Shown: piece after piece, positions 25,495 through 31,944 of the stretch
How the letters are laid out: every line of letters begins with the position of its first letter
Numbering within the stretch: the first letter of the stretch is position 1
NCBI RefSeq assembly: GCF_014084105.1
Contig: NZ_CP048289.1
Coordinates: forward strand, 1,125,922-1,189,921
DNA: 64,000 nt
Reading direction: 5' to 3'
Source of the DNA: Streptacidiphilus sp. P02-A3a
GTDB lineage: Bacteria > Actinomycetota > Actinomycetes > Streptomycetales > Streptomycetaceae
Translations under genes and position numbers: made by a program
The notes under the pieces: generated by a model
Databases searched by the model: none
Told to the model about the DNA's origin: nothing
Seen by the model: only the letters and a program-made list of their open reading frames with translations

Positions 25495-25654
25495 CTGACC
25501 CTTCCAGGTGGCAGCTGTTCCGGCCGTTCGGCAGTACGGCCGGATGCGCCCAGGCTACCGGTGCCGGGCCGCCCGCACCGCCGCCGTCCGGCCAAGTGCG
25601 GACAGCCGACGGTCGGCGACCGGTCAGCGACGGCTGGTCACGACCGACGGCTGG

Positions 25655-26194
25655 TCACGGTCGGCGGCGCTTGCGGCCGCGGCCGAACAGCAGCCGGGGC
25701 AGCGCGGCCGGGATCGGCTGCCGGGTGGTGGCCGGGGTGGGCACCGGCGCCGCCGCCCCCGACTCCGCCGGGAGCGCCCCCGGACGCTGGCTGCTGCCGC
25801 CGGTCGGGACGAACCGCAGCACCCGCGACTCCCGCGCCCAGCGGTCGGTGACCGTCTCGAAGTCCGGCGAGTTCAGCCGCTTGGCCTTCAGCTCCACCAC
25901 CGCGGCGGTCCACGCCTCGCCACCCGGCGACAGCTCCTCCACCCGCGCCGGCCAGGCCAGCAGCCGCCCCCAGGTGTCCTTGCTGCGGACGGTCACGGTC
26001 ACCGTGTCGCCCTGCGCCCAGCCGTGCAGCGGCTGCTCCGCGCCCTCACCCACCACCACGACCGCGCCCTCGTGCCAGACATGCCACACCGCCCGGTCGC
26101 CCCCGGCACCGGCGCTCACCCACACCAGCCCGGACTTCTTCGCCGACTCCTCCACCAGGGCCCGGTCCAGCAGCTCTGCGCTCACCTCAGTCAT
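25655..26194 (-). CDS. Hypothetical soluble protein with basic tail
   Basis: 179 residues. The first ~125 residues form a compact beta-rich domain (SGLVWVSAGAGGDRAVWHVWHEGAVVVVGEG; DTVTVTVRSKDTWGRLL), somewhat like pyridoxamine-phosphate-oxidase barrels but without identifiable cofactor residues. A Pro/Ala linker leads to a strongly basic end (GRGRKRRRP). Similar proteins are common in streptomycetes as hypotheticals. The ATG at 26194 has no ribosome site; TACGCT lies 7 nt upstream, suggesting a leaderless message. It diverges from the EamA transporter gene. Function unknown. Confidence 0.78.
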   Translation of the reverse strand: MTEVSAELLDRALVEESAKKSGLVWVSAGAGGDRAVWHVWHEGAVVVVGEGAEQPLHGWAQGDTVTVTVRSKDTWGRLLAWPARVEELSPGGEAWTAAVVELKAKRLNSPDFETVTDRWARESRVLRFVPTGGSSQRPGALPAESGAAAPVPTPATTRQPIPAALPRLLFGRGRKRRRP

Positions 26195-26201
26195 GCGCCG
26201 A

Positions 26202-26207
26202 AGCGTA
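26202..26207 (-). promoter_or_regulatory. -10 box TACGCT, leaderless hypothetical gene
   Basis: Minus-strand TACGCT ends 7 nt before the ATG at 26194; no ribosome-binding sequence lies between them. Confidence 0.5.
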
Positions 26208-26321
26208 CGCGTCCACCCAGCGGTCGCACCCTCCCGCCGCAGGCGTCAGTCCCGTACGATCGCAATGCCCCTTACCAGGCCTCTTGCCCCCAGCCCGCCT
26301 TCGCCTTCGCCGAGGAGCAGC

Positions 26322-27260
26322 ATGCAGTCGTCCGCCACCACCGCACCGGTGACGCGGACCCCGGTCCACCACCCCGACCTGGCGGACGTCCCCCGGGTCG
26401 ACTTCGTGCTGCTCGCGCTCGCGGTGTCCGGGGTCGCCTTCTCCGCGCCGCTGATCTCGGCGACCGCCGCGCCGGTGCTGGCCATCGCCTTCTGGCGGAA
26501 CTGCATCGCCACCGGCGTGCTCTCGCCGATCGCGCTGCTGCGCCAGCGCGCCGAGCTGCGCGAGCTGTTCACCACCGGCCGCCGGACGCTGCTGCTGGCG
26601 CTGACCGCCGGGGTGTTCCTGGCCGCGCACTTCGCGATGTGGCTGCCCAGCCTGCGGATGACCTCCATCGCCTCGTCCACCGCGCTGTGCACCACCACCC
26701 CGCTGTGGACCACGGTGATCCTGCGGCTGCGCGGGCACCGCGCGCCGCGCGCGGTCTGGATCGGCACCGCCCTGGCCTTCGCCGGGGTGCTGCTGCTCAC
26801 CGGCGTGGACTTCACCCTCTCGCCGCGCGACCTGGCCGGGGACGGCCTGGCCCTCGGCGCCGGGCTGGCGGCCTCGGGCTACTTCCTGCTCGGCAGCGAG
26901 GTCCGACGGACCGTCAGCACCACCGCGTACACCTTCGTCTGCTACGCCACCACGGCGCTGCTGCTGCTGGTCGCCTGCCTGGCCTCGGGCACCGCGCTGA
27001 CCGGCTTCAGTGGCACCGCCTGGCTGCAGATCGTGCTGCTCACCGGCTGCGCGCAGTTCCTCGGGCACTCGCTGAGCAACCGGGTGGTGCGCACCCTGGG
27101 CCCGTCCATGGTCTCCACCGCGATCCTGCTGGAGACACCGGGCGCGGCGCTGATCGCCGCCGTCTGGCTGGGGCAGATGCCGCCGGTCGCGGTCTATCCG
27201 GCGGTGGCGGTGATCCTGGCCGGGCTGCTGGTCGTGGTCCGCGCCAACCGCAGCACGTAG
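26322..27260 (+). CDS. EamA-family (DMT) transporter
   Basis: 312-residue membrane protein with about ten hydrophobic helices in two EamA repeats. Repeat one contains AIAFWRNCIATG and HFAMWLPSLRMTSIASSTALCTTTPLW; repeat two contains GCAQFLGHSLSNRVVRTLGPSMVSTAILLETPGAAL. The family exports metabolites such as amino acids or nucleotide-related compounds; the substrate here is unknown. The ATG at 26322 follows GAGGAG; longer upstream reading is low-complexity and unlikely coding. Its TAG stop forms part of the -10 box of the next gene. Confidence 0.88.
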   Translation: MQSSATTAPVTRTPVHHPDLADVPRVDFVLLALAVSGVAFSAPLISATAAPVLAIAFWRNCIATGVLSPIALLRQRAELRELFTTGRRTLLLALTAGVFLAAHFAMWLPSLRMTSIASSTALCTTTPLWTTVILRLRGHRAPRAVWIGTALAFAGVLLLTGVDFTLSPRDLAGDGLALGAGLAASGYFLLGSEVRRTVSTTAYTFVCYATTALLLLVACLASGTALTGFSGTAWLQIVLLTGCAQFLGHSLSNRVVRTLGPSMVSTAILLETPGAALIAAVWLGQMPPVAVYPAVAVILAGLLVVVRANRST

Positions 27261-27263
27261 GCT
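27258..27263 (+). promoter_or_regulatory. -10 box TAGGCT overlapping EamA stop codon
   Basis: TAGGCT uses the TAG stop of the upstream gene as its first three bases and ends 8 nt before the next ATG. GGTGGACC between them is at best a weak ribosome site. Confidence 0.45.
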
Positions 27264-27271
27264 GGTGGACC

Positions 27272-27856
27272 ATGCCGCACGATGAACTCCTGAGCGCCGT
27301 CGAGGCCCACCTGACCAGCGCCTTCGGTGAGCCGGACGGCCGGGCCGCGGTCACCTTCCTGGGCGCCGACCGGATCGAGGTGCTGCGCTTCGCCGCCGAC
27401 GAGGGCCTGGTCAGGTACGCCACCCTGGGCATGTCGGCCGCGCCGATGGCGGACCCGAACGACCCGGTGGCGGACCCGGTGCGCGGCCCGCGCGCGGAAC
27501 TGCTGCTGAGCGTGCGCGGCGGTCGCGACGAGGTGCTCCGGCCGCTGGCCACGCTGGCGGCCTCGCCGCAGGTCGAGGGGCTGGTCGTGGCCCCCGGGGC
27601 GTCGCTGGACCTGGGCGCCCCGCTGTGGCCGGGGTCGGCCTTCACCGGCTTCCTGGTGGCCGAGCCCGGCGGGCTCGTGGAGGACCTGCCCCTCCCCGAG
27701 CCCGCCGATCCGGTGCGCTTCCTGCCGCTGCTGCCGATGACGCCGAACGAGGCGGCGCACAAGCGGGTGCACGGTGCGGCGGAGCTGCGGGAGCGCTGGC
27801 TGCGCCACGGCACCGACCTGCGCGACCCGCACCGGCGCGGCGTCCCGCTGGACTAG
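27272..27856 (+). CDS. Suppressor-of-fused (SUFU) domain protein
   Basis: 194-residue soluble protein resembling bacterial SUFU-domain proteins: strands around VTFLGADRIEVLRFAAD and VRYATLGMS, RAELLLSVRGGRDEVL in the middle, and the C-terminal LLPMTPNEAAHKRVHGAAELRERW. In bacteria this domain often occurs in polymorphic-toxin immunity proteins, but here it stands alone in a core region with no toxin gene next to it. It starts 11 nt after the EamA stop, either co-transcribed or from its own -10 box. Function unknown. Confidence 0.8.
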   Translation: MPHDELLSAVEAHLTSAFGEPDGRAAVTFLGADRIEVLRFAADEGLVRYATLGMSAAPMADPNDPVADPVRGPRAELLLSVRGGRDEVLRPLATLAASPQVEGLVVAPGASLDLGAPLWPGSAFTGFLVAEPGGLVEDLPLPEPADPVRFLPLLPMTPNEAAHKRVHGAAELRERWLRHGTDLRDPHRRGVPLD

Positions 27857-27868
27857 CCGGAGCTGTCC

Positions 27869-27910
27869 GGCCGTCAGTTCTGGGCCGTCAGGTCTGGGCC
27901 GTCAGTTCTG
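27869..27910. repeat. Three 14-bp tandem repeats
   Basis: Three exact-length units GGCCGTCAGKTCTG (K is T or G) run from the gap after the SUFU gene into the last codons of the converging gene, supplying its stop codon. The outer two copies are identical; the middle copy has one change. Confidence 0.85.
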
Positions 27911-28516
27911 GTAGGGGTTCTTCTCCATCGGGACCGGAGGCTGCACCGGCTGCTGGTTCGGGAACTGCGGCTGGACCGGGGGGAGCTGGCCCGGGAACGG
28001 CTGCTGGCCGGGGAACTGCTGCTGGCCGGCGAACTGGCCCTGGGCCTCCTGCACGGCCTGGGCCTGCGGCGGGAGCTGGCCGTCGTGGAAGGCGGTCGGC
28101 GGCAGGATGGCCAGCAGCTGGTCGAGCTCGTTGCGCCAGTAGCCGTGGACGTTCAGCCGGGTCGCCTTGGCCTGGTTCGGGAACTGCACGTAGATCTTGC
28201 TCCACACCCGGGCCCGCTTGACCTGGCTGGCCGGGAACAGGTGCCGGGGGAAGACCGCGACGACCTCACCGGGACGGTTGTTCCACCGGCTCGCGGAGTT
28301 GATGACGACCGAGGTGTTGGTGAGCGTCAGGAAGTACATCCGGCGCATCAGCGCGATGATCAGCAGTAGGCCCGGGATCTCCTCGAAGAGGACGTTCAGC
28401 CATGGGCTGGGGCCGGTCTCGACGTGCACGGTCGTGATGAACACCTCCCCGGGGGGAGCCGACTGTGAGAGCTTCTCGATGACCTGCTGCTTCTGCTTCG
28501 CCCTGCGAATTGCCAC
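27902..28516 (-). CDS. Hypothetical membrane-associated protein with Pro/Gln-rich tail
   Basis: 204 residues. After a basic N-terminus comes a hydrophobic segment (WLNVLFEEIPGLLLIIALMRR), then a beta-rich region (TSVVINSASRWNNRPGEVVAVFP; KIYVQFPNQAKATRLNVHGYWR) resembling a PH-like domain, and a disordered tail rich in Gln, Pro and Phe with QQFPGQQPFPGQLPP repeats. GTG at 28516 follows GGGTGGG. The stop codon is part of a 14-bp tandem repeat, so the C-terminus may vary between strains. Function unknown. Confidence 0.78.
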   Translation of the reverse strand: MAIRRAKQKQQVIEKLSQSAPPGEVFITTVHVETGPSPWLNVLFEEIPGLLLIIALMRRMYFLTLTNTSVVINSASRWNNRPGEVVAVFPRHLFPASQVKRARVWSKIYVQFPNQAKATRLNVHGYWRNELDQLLAILPPTAFHDGQLPPQAQAVQEAQGQFAGQQQFPGQQPFPGQLPPVQPQFPNQQPVQPPVPMEKNPYQN

Positions 28517-28641
28517 GGACCCACCCCATCCTCGGTTCAGCCGCCCGACACGGCGCGCTGAAGGTCGGCAGAGGTTACCAGTTCATATGGATTAAGTAAG
28601 GCTTCCTGTGGGTATTGGCAGCGGGTTCGCAGCCGACCGGT

Positions 28642-29505
28642 TCAGGCGGTCCTGGGCTTCGCCCCGGTCGCCTGGGCGACCAGCGCCTGGTACACCTCCG
28701 GGGCGGTGGTGTTCGCGCCGAGCCGCACGGCCTTGCGGTCGCCGTGGTAGTCGCTGGAGCCGGTGGCCAGCAGCCCGAGACCGGCGGCCAGGTCGCGCAG
28801 CCGGGCCCGGGTCGGTTCGTCGTGGTCGATGTGGTCCACCTCCAGGCCGCCCAGGCCCGCCGCCGCCAGCTCGGTGATCACCTGCTCGGACACCGTCCGC
28901 CCGCGCTTGATCGCGCCCGGATGGGCGAACACCGGCACCCCGCCCGCCGCGCGCACCATCCGTACCGCCGCGAACGGGTCCAGCTCGTGCTTGCGCACGT
29001 CCGCCCGGCCGCCGTTGGCCAGCCACTGCCCGGTGAACGCCGAGTCGATGTCGGCGACCACGCCCGCCTCCACCAGTGCGCTGGCCACGTGCGGTCGGCC
29101 CACCGCGCCGGTCCCGGCGATCCGCCGGACCTGCTCCCAGGTGATCGGCGCGCCCAGGACCCGGCAGCGCTCGACCATGGCCTCGGCCCGGCGGAAGCGG
29201 TCGGTGTGCACCAGCTCCCGCTCCCGGGCGAACTCCGGCTCCTCCGGGTCGAACAGGTACGCCAGCAGGTGCATCGAGATCCCGTCGACCACGCAGGACA
29301 GCTCCGCCCCGGTGACCAGGGTCAGCCCGCTGCCCGCGAGCGGGCGGTCGTCGAGCGCGGCGATCGCCTCGGCGTAGCCGGAGACCGTGTCGTGGTCGGT
29401 CAGCGCCACCACGTCCAGACCCGCGGCCAGGGCGTTGCCCAGCAGCTCGGCGGGGCTGTCGGTGCCGTCGGAGGCGGAACTGTGGGCGTGCAGGTCGATG
29501 CGCAC
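28642..29505 (-). CDS. PHP-domain phosphoesterase (nucleoside bisphosphatase-like)
   Basis: 287-residue metal-dependent phosphoesterase. PHP motif I is DLHAHSSASDGT (residues 4-15), motif II is ALTDHDTVSG, motif III includes FAHPGA, and motif IV is SSDYHG. Length and the insert between motifs II and III match the YciV/RNase AM-type group, members of which hydrolyse 3',5'-nucleoside bisphosphates and trim 5' ends of short RNAs. GTG at 29505 follows GGAG with 5-nt spacing. It may be co-transcribed with the DUF6758 gene upstream (57-nt gap). Confidence 0.9.
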   Translation of the reverse strand: MRIDLHAHSSASDGTDSPAELLGNALAAGLDVVALTDHDTVSGYAEAIAALDDRPLAGSGLTLVTGAELSCVVDGISMHLLAYLFDPEEPEFARERELVHTDRFRRAEAMVERCRVLGAPITWEQVRRIAGTGAVGRPHVASALVEAGVVADIDSAFTGQWLANGGRADVRKHELDPFAAVRMVRAAGGVPVFAHPGAIKRGRTVSEQVITELAAAGLGGLEVDHIDHDEPTRARLRDLAAGLGLLATGSSDYHGDRKAVRLGANTTAPEVYQALVAQATGAKPRTA

Positions 29506-29562
29506 GGGGGCTCCAGGGGCTGGTCGGTCGCTGCCGGAAGCCTAAGGGGTCGGCCCCGGCTC

Positions 29563-30201
29563 TCAGCCGATCAGTCGGGGGGAGAGCGCGCCGCAGGGGA
29601 TCAGGTCCAGCTCGGCGCCCGCGTCGCGCAGGTCGGTGAGCACCAGTTCGTCGTACATCAGCAGCCCGGTGCGCTCCGGCCAGACGACGGCCCACAGCCA
29701 CAGGCCGCGCGCCTCGCCGACGAAGACCGCGCGGTCGTCCGGGACGTCGGCGACGTGCCACAGCGCCGTCGGCCGACCGCTGGCCAGCACCTTGGCGTGC
29801 GGCGGTTTGTCGACGTCGATGGAGTCGCCGGGATCCGATCCGCTCAGCCCGGCGAAGCGCGCGCCCAGGCCCACGCCCAGCTCCTCGGCGACCAGGATCA
29901 GCTCGCCGGGGCCGCCCAGCGGTCCCGGTCCGGAGCAGGCCACGGCCGTGGCGCGGGCGCCGGACAGGTCGTCACCGGCGTGCGCGATCCCGGTGAACAG
30001 CCAGCCGACCGGCAGCGGCCAGGGCATCCACACCGGCACCTCGGCCCGCGCCACGGCGACGCCGAGGGCCTGCACGCTCGGCGGGACGACGGGTTGCAGT
30101 GGGTGGACCGCCCCGTGGGCGTCGCACTGCCACGTATCGGTGAACAGCCCGGGGGCGCGGACACGGCCCCCGCACCTCGGGCAACTGGGCTCGCCCCTCA
30201 T
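29563..30201 (-). CDS. DUF6758 zinc-ribbon protein
   Basis: 212 residues. An N-terminal zinc-ribbon-like element has CPRCGGRVR and then CDAHG, giving three cysteines and a histidine as likely ligands. The remainder is a single globular domain (VPVWMPWPLPVGWLFTGIAHAGDD; GELILVAEELGVGLGARFAG; LWLWAVVWPERTGLL), the layout of actinobacterial DUF6758. No activity is known. The ATG at 30201 lies 14 nt after GGGAGGA, rather far, so the exact start is uncertain. Conservation next to the PHP gene in streptomycetes suggests a linked but undefined role. Confidence 0.82.
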   Translation of the reverse strand: MRGEPSCPRCGGRVRAPGLFTDTWQCDAHGAVHPLQPVVPPSVQALGVAVARAEVPVWMPWPLPVGWLFTGIAHAGDDLSGARATAVACSGPGPLGGPGELILVAEELGVGLGARFAGLSGSDPGDSIDVDKPPHAKVLASGRPTALWHVADVPDDRAVFVGEARGLWLWAVVWPERTGLLMYDELVLTDLRDAGAELDLIPCGALSPRLIG

Positions 30202-30327
30202 AGACGACCACGGTCCTCCCTCGCGGGCCCCTCGTCAAGGACGATCACCCGGCTGGCGGGGGGCGCGCGAGTCGGGCTCGCGCTGGTGTTCGGAATGGGG
30301 GCTTTCGGGTGCTCCGGGTACGAAAGA

Positions 30328-30366
30328 AGCGGTGGCCCCGGGACCGAGGTCCCTGGGGCCACCGCT
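30328..30366 (-). terminator. Hairpin terminator after the 47-residue protein gene
   Basis: 18-bp stem with one bulged base and a tight loop (arms from AGCGGTGGCCCC and GGGGCCACCGCT outward ends), lying 58 bp beyond the stop of the small gene at 30425 on the minus strand. Confidence 0.7.
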
Positions 30367-30424
30367 CCCTGGCCGCCGTACTGTACGGGCTGCCGATCCG
30401 CCGGTCGGCGGTTCGGTCAGCGCT

Positions 30425-30568
30425 TCACGAAGCCTGGTACGGGCGGATGTAGAGGCGCTCGCCGGTGAGGGCGGCGGCCTCGACCATCGCGCGGACCGTC
30501 TCCGCGTCGGCGATGAGGCGGTCCGTCGTGGTGCCGTCGGCGTCCAGGCGCATGACCTCGAATCGCAT
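30425..30568 (-). CDS. Small conserved protein (47 aa)
   Basis: 47-residue protein starting MRFEVMRLDADGTTTD, middle VRAMVEAAALTGERLYIRP. GGGAGAGG directly precedes the ATG at 30568, and a hairpin terminator follows, so this looks like an independent small gene. Similar short proteins beginning MRFE-MRLD occur widely in streptomycetes without assigned function. Predicted to be a beta-hairpin plus one amphipathic helix; no cysteines or export signal. Evidence for reality is the conserved-looking sequence, ribosome site and terminator. Confidence 0.72.
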   Translation of the reverse strand: MRFEVMRLDADGTTTDRLIADAETVRAMVEAAALTGERLYIRPYQAS

Positions 30569-30906
30569 GGGCCTCTCCCTTCCTGACCTCTTGCGAGGAA
30601 TGGGCGGTGCGTGGCGTCGCATCCGTGCCTGCTCCTCACACCGTCGACTGTGCGGCAGAACTGCTTCGGCGACGTTGCCCGGTGATGACACCGGTGTGTC
30701 GGACCGAAACCGGTCCGAGGCAGGGGAGGACGGTACACGTGGTGCGCGCGGGGGAACGAGATTGCCGGGCAGAGGGATACCGACGACGAGAACATTACCG
30801 AAGCTAACGATTATTGTCGCGTCGGTTAGGAAACCTGCCCGCATTCGCGATCGATTCGGGCCGGTAATCGCTCATTTTGCAACCGTTCCTGGTCGCTGAG
30901 CCGCTG
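30569..30906. other. Gene-free region with AT-rich patch
   Basis: 338 bp between two minus-strand genes, holding no convincing ORF. The stretch around 30790-30880 is markedly AT-rich for this genome and contains TAATGT and GACAAT on the minus strand, so it probably carries the promoter of the 47-residue protein gene. The long leader this implies (over 200 nt) could be regulatory; I see no known riboswitch. Confidence 0.45.
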
Positions 30907-31788
30907 TCAGCTGACGGCCGACCAGAACTCGGCCAGCGCCGCCGCCGTGTCCTCCGGCTGCTCGGCGTTGGGGGAGTGCCCGGCTCCGGCCACCGCGACA
31001 TGGCGCGCGCCGAGCCGCGCCGCCATCCGCGCCTGCTCCGGCACCGGCCAGGCGTAGTCGCGCTCACCGGAGAGCACCAGCGTGCTCACCCCCACCGCGG
31101 CCAGCGCGTCCACCCGGTCCGGCTCCACGGTCAGCTGCCGCCCGGTCACCCGCAGCGCGGCCGGGACGTTGGCCAGCCAGCGCCGGTGCAGGAAGTCCGC
31201 GACCTCCGGATCGGCCTTCGACGGGTTGCCCGAGGCCGCCTCCAGCTCCTGCATCGCCTGCCAGACCGCCTCCATCTCCATCACCGGCGGCAGCACCGAG
31301 ACCAGCAGTTCCGCCCGCCCGGCCTCCTCCGCGCAGACCGCGCCGGGACCGGTGCTCATCAGCGTCACCGAGTCCCAGGGCAGCGCGCCTCCCTCGGCGG
31401 CGGCCCGGAGCAGCGCCTCGCGCACCACGTAGCCGCCGAAGGAGTGACCGAGCAGGTGCAGCGGCCCTTCGGCGGCGACGGCCCCGGTCACCGCCCGCAG
31501 GTCCAGCGCCAGTGCCTCCAGGCCGTAGGCGGCCTCGTCGTCCGGACCGCCGGTCTCGAACTGGCCGCGCTGGTCCACCGCCACCACTTGGAAACCGGCC
31601 AGCGCCAGCGGCTCCAGCAGCGCGATGAAGTCCTCCTTGCTGCCGGTGAACCCGGGCAGCAGCAGCGCGGTGCCGCGCACCGGCCCGGTCGGCGGCAGTG
31701 CCCGCAGCGCGGCGAAGCCGCCCCGGGCGGTGTCCAGCCGGACGCTGCGGGCCGAGGCGGGCAGCCTGAGGAACGGCGGGGTGCTCAT
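30907..31788 (-). CDS. Alpha/beta hydrolase
   Basis: 293-residue hydrolase of unknown substrate. The nucleophile elbow is GHSFGG (Ser), the oxyanion segment LLPGFTGSKED, and the acid and histidine lie in LSGERDYAWP and GAGHSPNAEQPE. The ATG at 31788 is preferred over one six codons upstream because GGAGGAGA sits 8 nt before it. No cap domain is obvious beyond the helical insert around EAVWQAMQELE. It is a single-gene unit between the small-protein region and the DEAD-box helicase. Esterase or lactonase activity is possible but undetermined. Confidence 0.88.
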   Translation of the reverse strand: MSTPPFLRLPASARSVRLDTARGGFAALRALPPTGPVRGTALLLPGFTGSKEDFIALLEPLALAGFQVVAVDQRGQFETGGPDDEAAYGLEALALDLRAVTGAVAAEGPLHLLGHSFGGYVVREALLRAAAEGGALPWDSVTLMSTGPGAVCAEEAGRAELLVSVLPPVMEMEAVWQAMQELEAASGNPSKADPEVADFLHRRWLANVPAALRVTGRQLTVEPDRVDALAAVGVSTLVLSGERDYAWPVPEQARMAARLGARHVAVAGAGHSPNAEQPEDTAAALAEFWSAVS

Positions 31789-31944
31789 CGAGCGGTTCTC
31801 CTCCACTGGGGCGGGACGGTTCCGCTGAGCCTAGCCAGCGCGGGTGTCGACCCGGTGGCGCGCACGCGGCGGCGGGGCCGGACTGTTCGTCCGACCCCGC
31901 CCACCCGCTGTCCTTCCCGCCGCCTCACGGCCGCGGTGCGCGGC

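Noticed and set aside
27272-27856. SUFU-domain gene as an immunity gene of a polymorphic toxin system
   Set aside because: No toxin, secretion or repeat-containing gene is adjacent; the neighbours are a transporter and a hypothetical protein.
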